64,000 bases of DNA, from assembly GCA_022495005.1 (NCBI GenBank), contig JAGYXB010000816.1, forward strand, positions 62,001 to 126,000. Direction: 5' to 3'. A program made the position numbers and the translations under genes. Position 1 is the first letter of the stretch, and each line of letters starts with the position of its first letter. The notes under the pieces were generated by a model, which saw nothing but the letters and a program-made list of their open reading frames with translations, was not told the origin of the DNA and made no database searches. This document shows, one piece after another, positions 10,017 through 25,000 of this stretch. The DNA comes from Rhyacophila brunnea. Its lineage: Eukaryota; Arthropoda; Insecta; Trichoptera; Rhyacophilidae.

Positions 10017-13000
10017 CTATACTGTTTTCACTGACGACGGAATCAAGGCACATACAAGGGCGGATACTGAAAAAAATAAACATTGGAAATTTAAAAAAAA
10101 GTTGAAATAAAAAAAAATGAATGGTAGTTCAGAAAATCATAATTAGCGAAGGACAATAAAAAATATTTTTGATTGACATATTATTACGTACAATGATAAA
10201 AATGTGAAAACTGCACAATTGAATATTATGTATATTAAATGTTATTAATATAAACTTCAAATAATTCGATGGTTAATTTAAAAAAAATCAAATGTCGTGG
10301 ATAATGCATAGGCAGTGTCTTCATTTGTATGTTTTTATTGACAAGACAATAAATTTCCGTATATCATTAAGATGGCGTCTGTTTACATTTAAGATGCCAA
10401 CATTTTGAATAATTTTATTTAATACTGCTTTCCTCTTTGCGTATATAATAGATACTAAAAATAATTTTTAACTTCACAGACAAAGGCCCTTACAAACCAA
10501 CCCGTCCCGTACCAGACTCGGCATTGATCGAGCGTATAAGGAGAATTGTTTAAAGCATCAGCAGTTTTTTTACGTCTCAGGAGCAGATATTCAAGACGAA
10601 GGTCGCCACGTTATCAAGTAAGCTTTGACTGAGTTTACTGATTGGCATAATTTAATAAATGGGAAAGAAAAGCACGGATAATTAACATAAAAATTGAATT
10701 TCATGGTATATATTATTATATAATATAAAAAAAAACAAACCTAAAACCATATGGACATACAAAAACTATGTGAAGAGATCTTCATGTCGGTAATAAGATT
10801 CCGCACATTTTTAAAATGCTATAACATTGGCCTTTATGGCGACTAGATCGGACGGTCCGGTCCGATGGACCCAACAGCTGGTTGGACCGACTTGAACTTC
10901 TCTTCCCTCTCGGAGAACATTCTCGGACATTCCCAGAGGATGTGGTTTGCAACCTGCTGTTCTCCGCCACATGGACATGTTGGTCAGTACAAGTAAATGA
11001 CAGTTGTACAATATTACTATCGTTGTTATAGTAGTTATAGTTGTATTGAGCTCAGGGCCTGAGACGTCAAATCGTCACTGCTACAAAAGGTTTAAAAATC
11101 TACGTCTTGATCGCCTAAAATTAGTTTTAAAACGTACAAAAAGTGTTGTAACTCACTTATTAATAATCCTCCAAAAACGAAGAAGGAGCTCGGACAATAA
11201 ATGCTCATGAGATATCCAACTAAATTGGCCCCTAAAATCGAACCTGCTCGTCCGAACATCATTGATAAACACACAGCCATCGCTCTGAAATTAGAAGAAA
11301 AAGATTAATAAAGTGATGGGACCAAACAGGCTAAACTTTGTGCTATAATACATAGATGGACGAATAGTTTTTATAGCCCTTATTCTACTTCAATTAGGGG
11401 AGGTTTATGTAAATATTTATATATTTGTTTGGCCTTCTCAAATGTGTAAAATTTCACACAAGATTGTCATACATACGGCACCGAAATTTGGAGGACATGT
11501 TGATTCCCCTTGCGGATTTAAGTTTTTTTAGAATTTACATGGTGCATGCTGGACATTAGCTGTACTAAACGGAATTGTTGTCAAATTATTTTTTAACCTT
11601 TACTCTACGATGCAAATAAGTCCCGTCCGTTCCGGTCTTATCACATTTGGTTACCATACGAGAGTGACAATATCACAGTAAGTGTAAAAGAGAAATGCCT
11701 ATTTTGGCGACATAAATAAGTCTAATAAGGTTTCATCATCATTATTTGGTTAATCTATAAAATGACCAACAAGATATCAAAGCTTAATTATAACGCGCGG
11801 CTTAAGCGTCGGCCTGTAGCGCCGTGGGTCCCAGGTTCGAATCCTGGATCTGACAAGTACACATGTTGTTTTCAATTTGTGTTTGAGTCAGAGTATGGAT
11901 CTAATATGTTGAGCAAATGGCTGACATCCATTTCTCGTAAAAACAAAATCTCTTAATACACCTACACTCTGCGGGAGCCCATATGATCTTATTAGGATAG
12001 GACATTGTTGGAAAAAAAATATAAATATACGAATATTTCTATACATTCTTACAACAAGTCATAATATTATATTGATCTCACCCCCTATTTTGATATCTCT
12101 TTCTCATGATTGAGTTATACTATGTCTCTCTTTAGCGCTGGCTAGACGTTCATGCTTTACGACAAGCTTACCTGCGCAAACCGGTTTGTATCGGGAAGCC
12201 CGTGTGAATGGACGGGAAAACTGAAGCTCGCGCAAACCGAAAAGTGATACCACGCAGGCAAGTCGCTGCCGTCTAACCAGCGCATTTGTCGCATATACTT
12301 TTAGAGTTATCTCTTTTATTCGTAATGGAATATATTAGTAAGAATAATAATCATTGATATTTACCTCAAATGTGTTGGATACATTTCCACAATGACAGCA
12401 TTCATAATGCCTATACTTCCACCACACACTTGGATAAGTGCAAACAAAACCAGCGAAGCTGTTTTCTGGGTTATCCAATGTAGTATGACAGCTGATACTC
12501 CTGACACCATGGGTATGGCTATCAGGATCGCTTTCTTCCCGACTATGTTCACCAGGATACTGGCTGTTATCAGAGTCACGAAGAGCATGATGCTGATATA
12601 AATTGAGTTCAGGAATGTTCCAGTGCTTACATAATCGTGGCAGACGTGAATTGCTGCTACTATCTGTAATATAATGTGAAGATTTGGTAAAAGTTCACAA
12701 TAGTTGCCTAGAGTCACAACTCACATATTCCAAAAATCGAGTTTTGAGATAATTGCAAAAAACCACCAGAGCATTGTTTTTTGTAATTAGAAGAAAAGTA
12801 TTGAGTCGATTTACACTATTTTTTAAAAAATATATGATAATCCTAAGGCTGCAGACACACATCACACAATGAGAAATATAGCTCCCTGATTGGTTAGAAA
12901 GGACTTGATGACAGAACTCACATTATTCATTGAAAAATGTGAGTTATGACACCAACAATCAACTTTGTCAACGATTTTCACATGGTTTAAAGTAAATTTT

Positions 13001-16000
13001 GATAGCCAACTATTTTTCTTTATATAGATTAATGTCTTTAGAATCACTTGGTATATTTAACTAAAAAAATAACAAAATTGCAAAATGTGAGTTACGACTA
13101 TAGGCGTTTCACAACACAATGGAATTTAAAAAAATATATTCACAATCAATTGAAAATGCTAAAATCTTATATTTTCAGAATTTGTGTTGTTGGATGATCA
13201 GTAAAACACGTGAGATAACGTTTTATTAAATTTATTTGAGTATTGTGTAGATATTATATTAATATTATTAATTTTGATTTGTCTGCGTGACTGTGTAAAA
13301 TGCATGTGCACTGTCCTGTCGGTCAATCACGGACTAGTTGAATGAGAGCCACTACAGGATCCCCCTCGTAGAGGAATTATAATGAATCGTGATTGTAGCG
13401 TTGTGATAGTATATTTATGTGTGACTAATAAGTAATAACTCTTAACTTATTATATTATTATGAAACATTACTTGTCTATTATCACGTCATTATTGTTCTC
13501 GGTATGCTACTGTGCGATCTAGATACATAATTCGTATGGTGGGTATATTGCAACACTGAAGTAATCACTATGATACTATTACAAAATAATATTGAGTATT
13601 GAATACTTTGTTCCGCCACATATGGTGTTTATTCAACGGTCGCTGACAGACTCCTTACGAAAAGTTTATTTATGCGATAGTTCGCCATTGAGTGATACAG
13701 ATACAGTTAATACTGCCTGGGTTTTTGTACAGCATTTAGATTGCGAATAATATGTATTTTAAAATGTTGAATATTATAGTTTCAACATGACAAATAAATG
13801 TCAATTTCTAACTTATAAGAAAATTAAAATTGTTCTTACCGTATCGTTAGAGTCAGTTATTGGTTCAAGAGGCTTATACTTTATGTATCCGCAAATATTC
13901 ATATCTGCAACTCCTTCTCCCAAGTCGGCCGAGAGCTTGTTTAGAATTTCAGGAAGCCACAAATAAAATCCATTTGACCTGATCCATGAAAAAAATATAG
14001 AAAAATTAATTGATTATACCAAACATGTGGGGTTAACACTGTAGGAGTGATGGATGGTCTTGTGTATGAACAGTCGGTATAGAGTATGTTACAGTAGTTA
14101 TGTTACAATACTTATGATAATGTTCCGAGGTCCGAGTCTCTGTAGAATGAGATGTTGTGAGGAGCGATACTAATAGATCGGGAACTTATATTCGAGTGAC
14201 ATCTCCAATGAATTATGATTTATTGTCGTTATATTTATTATCTATTTATTGACGTACTCACAATCAAATTAATATCTTAAAAATAATATTTAAGACGTTA
14301 CATCAGTGAAACGGTAAATAATTTTCAACTATAGGCGCGACGAAATTTTGGACTCGCTCGCATTCAGTGAGAGAACGTCGATCTGGAAACACGTCACTTT
14401 GCTTCGTGATGGCGACGGGCCAATTAATTCTTAAATCGTGTAAAGATGACTAAAAACGTTACCCATTTACTTGAAAAAGAAAACATTTCAATGAATATAT
14501 TATTATTGTTACTAATAGAGCAATAAACAGAACATTTAATGGACGCACGTTGGATTTATATGACAGATTATATTTCGTCCGGCATGCGTCATTTGCACCC
14601 GCGACCCGCAATCCGCGCATCGCCTAGCCACGATCTTTTTGGACCATGCCTCAACTGAGGTATATAGCCTTAAGAAATAATTATTGTGATTGAGTCAGCT
14701 ACTTGATATGGATATAATATAATGTATAATGTGAAAGGAGCATAGCCCGCAGTATTTTATCTGCTTGCTTAGAATGGCCCTAATTAGTACATATGACTGA
14801 CAAGCTTGGACTATATCTTCGGATCCCTATAGCTTATCTTCTTCCAAAACTCACTCTTCGGTAATCTCAGTGGGTTTCAAATGTGAAGTTCGCTTTGATG
14901 TTTAAATCTCATGTATACATAATCCCTTAATGCTATACTTCAGCTGGGGCACGGTCAAAACGATCGTGACTACGCGACAGGAAGATTGTGCAAACGACGC
15001 GTGCAGAACAAAACATAATTTGTAATAAAAATTCAACATGCGTCCATTTAATGTTATGTTTATTGTTCTATTAGTAATAATAATAATATATTCATTGACG
15101 TGTTTTCTTTTTCAAGTAAATGGGTAACGTTTTTAGTCATCTTTACACGATTTAAGAATTAATTCCCCCGTCGCCATCACAAAACAAATTGACGTGTTCA
15201 CAGCTCGACTTTGGCTCTCCGATTGCCAGCCAGTCCGAAATTTCGTCGCACCTATAGTTGAAAATTATTTGCCGTTTCACTGAAGTATGCTCTTAATGAA
15301 AAAGAATAGTCAAATAAAATCAAAATACGTACGATGCAAGTACTGAAAACTGTGCAAAGCAAGCAATGCACGTGGTCATCAAGAGTGGACGCTGGAATAG
15401 GGGTACAGTTTGGTTCCACAGTGACCGAAGGATGGATATAAAAGTAACCTTTTTGTCTGATTCGTCGACCACCACATCTAACGTCATGCCCTGGAAATAA
15501 ATGAGTTATTTTAGTAAGAAAAATAACATTTTAAATACAAGAACCCGTTTTGTAGGTAATTATTATACATGATGCTAGTATTTTTACCGGGTCTGCTGAA
15601 ATGAAAACTGGCATGTCTTTAACTCGCATATCAGTAGAGGAGAAAAATAAATATATTGTGCAAGCTACTGTCTTATAGCTGTCATAAATATAGGCGTCAC
15701 TAACTGTCATTCACAAAATTATGCAAAAAAGAGTGAGAAAATTGGCAGAATAAAATACTAGATTTTCTCAAAATTAAACAATGCATAGAAAATAATAAAC
15801 TGTTTATCAAAGAAGAATTTAATGTGGTTACAGCTATGAAATGCAGTCATTTCTTAATAATATTGTATGTTGCATTAAATTAATTGTTAACATATACCTA
15901 TGGTAGATATAAAAGGTCAGCATGTTTTTTCAAGGAAATCTATTGTAAAAATCTAACTTTTCTATAAGTGATTTGGGCATCTATTCTATCTGCTGCTATC

Positions 16001-19000
16001 GGCGGATTTAGAGTACCTATAGTTTATCATATTTATGTATTAAGGCAGTTAATTTTTACAATAAGTTAACCGTCAGTTAAACGTCTGAACTGTCAAAAAT
16101 TGCTATGTTTTAACAGCACCTCTCTTGGCTGTGTTAACTTTTAGAGCAAGATAGACAGGTTTAACAGTTTAGACGGCTAACTTATTGTAACAATTATAAT
16201 ACATCAATACATAAGTATGATAAACTACCCTCGATAACCGCCGATAGCAGCCTTATGTATATAATATATGCGTAGAAACGGTTTGCGACTACGAAGAACG
16301 CTAGATTTATCGCTATATGCCGTATATATATGTATATAAATATTACCAGTTAAAGATAAAGCCAGTTCAAATATTAAAGTGTTTATATGAAAACGATTCC
16401 ACCGTTCCATAACATGGGTGTCTGCCCAACTCCCAATTTAAAGAAAAACACAAGAAAATTTCCAAAAAGAAAATTGAATATTCTAAATATATTATATCAG
16501 AAGAGGTATATTGTAATTACCTCGAAAGGATTGTGCGTTGTTCTCTTATTCGATTGATAGATTTTTGCCAGCACTGCCAGAGTTTCGTCCGCCTTTCCGG
16601 TGGCCACCAAGAACCTCGGGCTCTCTGGTGCCTTCAGCATGATGAGGGAGGAGATGAAGTAAGGCATGGCGTATAATATAATGAGCAACCTCCAGGGCTT
16701 GAATTCTATGCCTAAAGCTTCGAGGTTCTGGTTGAAGTCTAGACGTAGGATGCCCCATGCCAAAGCTGAAATAATTTGAATTGTTGTATAATAATACGAA
16801 TTAATTATATTTAAGACACTTGGAGGTACCACAATAAAAAAAATATATTAAATAACACTTTTTAAAAGTATCCTGATCTAAGAAATTAGAAAATTAAAAG
16901 TTTTTAAAGGTAGGGACCTATATAGATATTTGCTTATTTGCTTATATGATTATAATTGCAAACAAGTTAAATCAATATTAAAATATATTTACTTACATGA
17001 AAAACAATGATAAACGTATCTAAAAATGCCATAGATGAGGATTGTTTCGCTCATTCTATCAGTCAGTCGTCATACCTACTAATTTTCTATCTAGAATTAA
17101 TTGGTTACGGTTTTTGAAGCATAACTATTTTAATCTCAAACATGCGCAGATTCTAAATCGTCTCGTGCGCAGCAATAATTAGGCAGAACAATTAATCTGA
17201 TTATTGCTATCGTAGATTAATTGGACTGTATATTCATCAATTTTATTATATGGCATCTCTTATTAGGCCCCTCTGAATATAGCTAGTTTTCTGACAAAAT
17301 TGTAAAATCTATGCTGCGGTATGTTGGTAACAAAAAAGTATTTTTTTGATAATCCCAAGTTAGAAGCATCTCTCCGCCCCCAATTTATGAGGCAATGTAT
17401 TAGGATTATATTAATACACTTTGCATCATTACTAATAATGGAGATCACTAAAATTGACAATAAGATGTTTTTTTCAGAATTATAACCATTGTCCTTGTTT
17501 TTTCGTACAAGGTGGTTGTTAGTAATTTTGAACAATCACAAACACCCAGGCTTTGAGAAAATCACATAAATATTGCGTCCTGATCGGGAATCGAACCCAG
17601 AACTCTCGGGTGGAAGGCCAGCGTATTACGCACTGCACCACGAGAGCCGACGGACGATACGATGTTTAATCGCAATTTGAAAAACTTTTTACGTCAATTA
17701 GTGGCTTTCGATGAATCTTGTATATAACACTACACACAGATCATATGCGGTAAGTTAAAAGAAAAATAAATCATGACGTTGTTTGTTTAATTACCAGCCA
17801 TGCATCCTGTTCCGACACTCAGAAAACTGGCGCCAAACGCGACCATCTTGTCTCTGTAAACAGCATTGTTGAATTCTCCTAGGTATGCGTATATTACCGC
17901 AGATGATCCCGATGCGCTAAAAATATGACAATAAATAAATACAAATTAACAACACAGAAATTAAATGCAAGGGTGTACAACATGAGTATAATGGGACAAA
18001 ATGAACTCTTGCTCTACAGCCAAAATGGTGCAGTCGAGCATGTTTCAATTGGATCAAAAACTATCCACGATACATGATTCAAACACTTACCAACATTTAG
18101 TTTACTCAAGAGAAGATTATAATATTGTAATATAACGATTTTTGACACAAATGAGTATTTTAGTTACTTCTTTTATGTGTATGGAATGTACTAAAATCGA
18201 TTTAGATTCAGGGTAAATTTGCTATAAAGAAATGGCCGAATATAATGGAGAAAGTAGATGGTAAGTACTTACAATATCCCGGTTATAAATCGCATCAGGG
18301 CGAATGACCATAGATTTGGACAGAGGCTTGAAAATACCGAAAAGAATGTCCCTAGAAACATCGAAATCATCATGACGGGTTTTCTTCCCTTGGTGTCAGC
18401 AAGATAGCCCCACATGTGAGAGGTTACTATGATTGCTGAAATATAAAACGAAATAACCGTTACTAAATAAAAATACAAATTAATTATATGTATACCTAAT
18501 TTATATAGATTTGAGATATGTATTTGCATACAAATTATATGTCGATTTGAACCAGTTTGCTATTTTTCGTGAAACATGTCGTTTATGGATGTATACTTTA
18601 ATGTGATGTGCATAGTGAATGGCACATTTCAGAAAGTACACATTTCACTGTAATCAATCGTAGTCGAATCGACTGATTTGGGAGTTGATTATAATATTAT
18701 TATATAAATATAAAATAATACCTGCAAATGGTAATGCTCCAAGCCATCCTTTTTGGGATAGTGTTAATTTCAGATCACATTGTGCTGCAGGAATAATGAA
18801 ACTAAGGCCTAAGGTCTCGAAGACCATCCCCACCAAAATTAAGCCACACAGCCATAGTAATCCAAAGTTGTATATTCCGAAACCTGAAATATAAAATAAA
18901 ACAATTATTAGCATTTTTTTCAACATGTTTCGATAGCATTATCAAATATTGCTAGATTACGCGTTAAAATAAAGGTGTGTCACCAAATGGACTATAGTGT

Positions 19001-22000
19001 GCCGCCTTTGGACAATTTCCAAATTCAAGATAGTGTATTTTATAAAATTAAATAGTGGGGGGGAGGGGTTTTCGTAAGGTGTTGATTTACACTTTTCCAC
19101 TTATTAAAAACACTGATTCAGGGACATTAAGTATATTTCGCTTGACAAGTAACAATTAATTACTAACAACATTTGTAAACGCACGCTTTGGCGCGAAAAA
19201 GGTAGCAAATCGTATTTAGCGACGACGTAAGAGGCTCAAGGGTAGGTAGCCGACTGACCGTACCTACTCTCGGCCCTTCGTCCGCCCAGAAACAGATAAC
19301 GGTAACTTTCTTTTTCTTTGTTTCGCTGTGCATTATGGTCTAGCCTTGACTCATTTACAATTACAATAATATCATTATATATTTTTTTCTAGATGCCTTT
19401 ATGGATACCTCGCATTTACTATCGAGGTTTCTTAAGGACTTTGGCACGCAAACTACTCTACTTGATGCTAGTCAAATGAAAATTGTGCCGGCTGAGAGAA
19501 CATGCCTTATTGAAAACTGTTCTTCTACCCGCATCGGGTATTGCTAATTTGAATATTCCCAACTCTGTCGATTGGAGGATTTTTGATGGGGGATTTAGGC
19601 ATTATGATAATATAATAAATATTATTTGGTATCAGTAGGTATGTTAGATTTTTTGTTTTATGGCCTGTCAATCCTAGCTAAGGTGGTCAATTATTTTTTT
19701 CTACGAGACGGAGTGATAATTTTGGGGATAATAATATTCATATTATGAACCAGAAAGGCGCTCCGGTCCATTTCGAGTCCTGTAATCATGAATTTTTTTT
19801 AATATGTTTTAGTTTGTGCGAAAGAGTACCTTAGTCGTCAAGCATCATCATGCTATCACTTTTTGTTAACCGAACCTATCACTGTGTCTCAGGCGACCTA
19901 ATGTTGTTGTGTTTGTAGGTAGGTAGAGCTTCATTACTTTGCACTCCGGCTCTAGGATGAAAATTATGTAACATCTATCTAACAATACCCTTTTGTACTC
20001 AACATGTATCTTAAGTGTACCCTTTTTACATATATTATGTATTTATTTTATTATTACTACATATATTAATACAAGTGAATATCATTTGATCTAATTTTAT
20101 GCAAGGTAATGAAGGAAAGAGGCGTATCAGTAAAGGAAATAGTAGAAAAAAGTGCAAAGTTATAAAACGTAATAATAAACTCTACTTAACCCTTCCCACT
20201 CTGTCATGTCAAATCAAGATATTATATACGCAACTTCTTCAATATTTTCAAATACTTAGAATGTTAACAACGAAGGTTTTTTTTATAAATCTATAATCTT
20301 AGTCGTCAAATCCGGTATTTTCATTTTAAAATACCTATTATCATATTGTGAAACTAGTATTATAGTATGTAATGCAATGTATATGATGGAACGGTATTGT
20401 TTACAAGCCTTCACATTGAAATGCTCAAATCGGTTGTCCTTTTCTTTCCTGTATAGATAGTATAATGTTTACATACAAGGTATTTCACAATAATGTGATA
20501 ATTATGCAAAAAACAATGATATACATTTTAAATAATAGTTAATACATTATTATCTACAGTAACAGTATTAAGCTGACATATTAATATGTCAACTGACACG
20601 ATGGAAAAATATTATTGCTAATAAAATGTAGGTTTAAATTAATCGTAAGCATGTTCGTTTTATTTTCTTTGAGAATGCGGTTAACCTAACCTAACCTAAC
20701 TTAACGTAACATTGTATGAGATTGTGGCATTTTTACTAGAATTAGAACTTATCAAAAATGTCTCATAATAATTATTGCGTTATGTTAATAATTTAAAAAA
20801 AATTGGTTTAATAACATATCCAATCCATGGTCCTAAACCCGTAAATCGAAAAATATTACGAAGTTTCTATAGCAGTTAGTAATGTCACTTGTTTTAATTA
20901 GATACAAAGATGGCCGTCTTTCATCTGGTGGAATTTGAGGTATCTCAGATAGCGTAGATAGTTAATTATAAGTAACAATTTGCATGAATCAAAAATAGAT
21001 CAATAGTTTAATGGATAAAAGCACTTATCCGAAAAGATGTGAGTTAGAGTACCATTCGGTCAAACCTTTGCTTAGTTTTTGTTTCTATATTTTTGACTTC
21101 TTTAGTTTTTGAAAAATACGTATTTTCTATGAGTAATAAAGAATCTAATATTCTTATATCTTATATATAGATTATTTTCAGTATTGAATACGAAATAATT
21201 ACTTTTATTATTTTAAGGCTATACTTTAGCTGGGGCACAGTCTAACTAAAACGTCCGAAATTTCGTCGCACCTATAGTTGAAAATTATTTGCCGTTTCAC
21301 TGAAGTATGCTCTTAACTGTCAATTCATTGTGGAAATGCATTGTATAATTACATTAATTTAATAAAACGCAACTTTTTATCGTACTTATTCCACTTTTAT
21401 TAATTAATATCTGGACCGGTGTCGTTCACCTCAAAGGGTTGAAAATGTCCTTCTGAGGCAGACGAAACCCGTTCAGATATTAATTAAAAAAATTGAATAC
21501 GTACGATTAAAAAGTTGCGTTTTGTTAAACTAAATTAATAATTCGAAATAATTATTAAACAATATAACAAACGTCTAGGCATGGTTTCGAATTCCCAGTA
21601 CTAAGTATTTGTCTTTTACCCTCGCAGATTTTATAACCACAGTTTTTAATCTCAGTATATATTACGAAATATTTCGTTTCTATGCACAAAATAACATATG
21701 ATTTTATTAATGTCATGCCATGCATCAATGTCGATTTAGTTTTCCAAGGTTCGCTCCGTTTCAATCACGACTGATTAAAATGTCTCGTAGCATTTGACTT
21801 TGTCAATTGATCGCAGATGCGAAGAGTCAGATAATTTAGTTCTGGAATAATATAAAAAAATAGACACGTGACAATATTGTGATAATTGGGATCCATAACG
21901 ACACCTAAATGAAAAGACTGCGTGACGCTTGCGATATGTTGCTGATGATTAGCTCCTGACTAGGGAATCCAATCCCGAGCCATAATTCTGATCCCGGGAT

Positions 22001-25000
22001 TGACATTTTTTCCATTGTTAATATAAAAATTTTATATTTACAAATAACATTGATAAAATCGGTCAAAAATAAATCTAGTATAATTTATACTATTTAAGAC
22101 ATTTATTGTTAATATTGTATATGTTAAATCGTGGAAATACATAAGTGTAATGGAGTAAATAATATTGTAATATAAATAATAATGTGAATATGAGACTGCT
22201 GTTTCTGATAGTAAAGACTTAACGAATGGGTTAGCGAGATTTAAAATAGTAAAGCAAATAATCATGGCGTACCTACTTATGACCTTTTCGCTTCATAAAT
22301 CTAATTAGTCAGCCAAATATGAAATTGCCGTAAAACGTATGAGATCATGGTGAAATTACTTTGTTAATAGTGCTAAGCATTGTTTTTTTCCAATCTTTCT
22401 CATTTTTATTAATTTATGTGAAAAAATAAAATGAATCGGCAACTTACACATGGGTATAAATCAAACTTTATTCAAACTCAGTTTATTTCTAATGTAGTTA
22501 TTTGTTATTAAAAGTATTTTTTCTGTTATATTTTCGTTTTATTTTATTTTCCATAAAAATTGATAAAAAAATCAATCTCGAAAGATTCGGGATTATGTTT
22601 ATCAATCCCGGGATTCATAGGTATCGAAAATAGCTCGGGATCCCGGGATTGGAATCCCTACTACATACCCTTTGTCGTTATATTTCATAAAATACAGGCT
22701 TCATCTATATAGAGTAAAGTTTATTCAATTTCAACATCGTTATACAAACGTCGTCATTAAACTATTTCTGGGTAATACGCAGAAATTTTGATTAGGTTCG
22801 AATCACAACACACGATTTGATCATATAGATAATTTGTAGATACTTATTCGCGTACTTTACTGTTATCAATCTCGATCTGTTTTATGAATCACCGAACACT
22901 ATTGATTATACATTACTATAATAATTGATGTTATCACAAAGTATATTATTATGTTTGTTGAATTGCGTATAAAAATGAAAAAAAATAGTATGATATAACA
23001 ATAACCTGCGTCGTAATGGAAACGTGAAGTAAAATAACATGTAATATTCTAATCTGATTAGGAAGTTAACCTCTTCACCACAATCGGTACCATAATCTAA
23101 CATGGGTATTGGATGTCAATAATTACTCAACTGTATTAAAATCTCCGAATTCTCCCTTTCTCTGCAACTTTATTTTACGTATTCAAGCAGGCAAACAGTC
23201 ATTGTATGCCTTGAAAATGTAAGAAGTAAATAACTACAAGATAAAAAGAACTTTTGGTACTGTTCGGTTAAAGCGGATACAGCGGAAAACGCATTTTGAA
23301 AATAGCCGATAAACTGGATTATTTGTTAGTTTGGGTTAGTTTAGGTTAGGTTAGGTTAGGTTAGGTTGAGTTAGGTTAGGTTTGGTTAGGTTAACGTAAC
23401 AAATAATCCAGTATATCGGCTATTTTCAAAATGCGTTTTCCGATGTATCCGCTTTAACCGAACAGTACCGAACTTTTTATATACAAAGTTTTAAAATTTT
23501 CTGTTGAACCATAATATAAACTTGACTTGACTAGCTTAAACGATAAAAAAAATGTACTTGACATGTCATGTTAATTTCCATAGTAACGCACGTATATATT
23601 AATAATTTAGTTTCTAGGATCCCAGACCCCTAGCAACCAAGAATGATGTTGAAATAACTTTTCATACAAAACAGAATTAACTGAAAATGAATTCAATTCT
23701 ACTTAAAGATGGCTAGAAGTATTAAAAAATGCATTGGCATCGTGTTCTGATATATTCTAAAAGTTTAAAATGTCTAGCTAGTCGGGAAGTTAGTAAAAAA
23801 TTTATTGCAAGATTTGTACCGGACATAGAACCACCGGACAAATAAGAATACGAGCTAAGGAAAACGATGTAAAAATAACAATTACGACTTATCTTAAGAC
23901 GTTTATAGCTCAGCCAAACATCAAAGCGTCTTCGTGTATCTAAATGTTTCTGAGAGAATTTACCCTGTAAATATAAATTATACTACCGTATGGGTGAAGC
24001 TAACGTGTAATGTCATGTAATTTACCCATTATGAATAATATGTATTTTTTGTTTTGTTTTTAAAATCATTAACATTATACAAACGTAATAACAGTGTATA
24101 AATTTTCAGATGAATAAACCTCACATGAGACTTTGTAGCTTAATAATAATAAAAATCAATGTTTCATCTGAAGTAGCGACGTCTGGTTTTATGAAATGTT
24201 ATTTTTATTAAAGCGCTTTGATGTGTTTGTAAATAAAAACCTCGAATCGATATAAATAAAAAGGATTTCTTCTTTTATTTCGATCATGTTCGATCCTAAT
24301 AGGATCATATCGGCCTCCGCAGAGTGGAGTGGGAATGTATGTCAGCCACTTGCTCAATCTATTAGGTCCAAACAATATGTGTACTTGCCAGACCCAGGAT
24401 TCGAACCCGGGACCCACGACGCTGTAGGTCGACGCTTAAGCCGCGCGGCCATCGTATATGTAATTAAGGATTTCAAGCAATAGAAAATTATTTTTTCTAG
24501 AAATATCGATGTTTTTTTTTTAAATTACAAAAAAATACGTTAAGATTCTAAATAATTATTAAAAAATCTTTATAGTAGCTTTGAAAAAGCATTCATAAAA
24601 ATATAATGTAGATGCTACGAGGGTGGGTCAATAATTCCTTAGAAAAAAGCATTAAAACCGTTTTTATTTTTGTATTTTTTTTATTTCTCAACATAATCTC
24701 CTTGGAGCTCAATACACTTGGTTAGACGTTTCTCAATATTTTTTAAACCGTCAGAAAAATAAGTTTTCGGAAGGTCCTCAAAATAAGCATTTGTCCGATC
24801 GATGACTTCTTCATTTGGAAAAAAACGTTGTCCACTTAGCCATTTTTTTAAGTTTGGGAAAAGGAAAAAGTCACTGGGGGCTAAATCTGGCGATTACGGT
24901 GGGTGGTCGACCAATTCGAACTTCAATTCTTCAATTTTAGCCATTGATCGTAAACATGTGTGAACACGGGCATTGTCCTGATGAAAGAGGATTTTTTTCC

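Noticed and set aside
10782..11011. Two overlapping minus-strand open frames as small genes
   Set aside because: They are other-frame shadows of the LINE tail with the CPCGGEQQ...ECP motif.
20990..21065. tRNA-like stretch (atagtttaatggataaaagc)
   Set aside because: Box A-like only; no matching box B and no stems.
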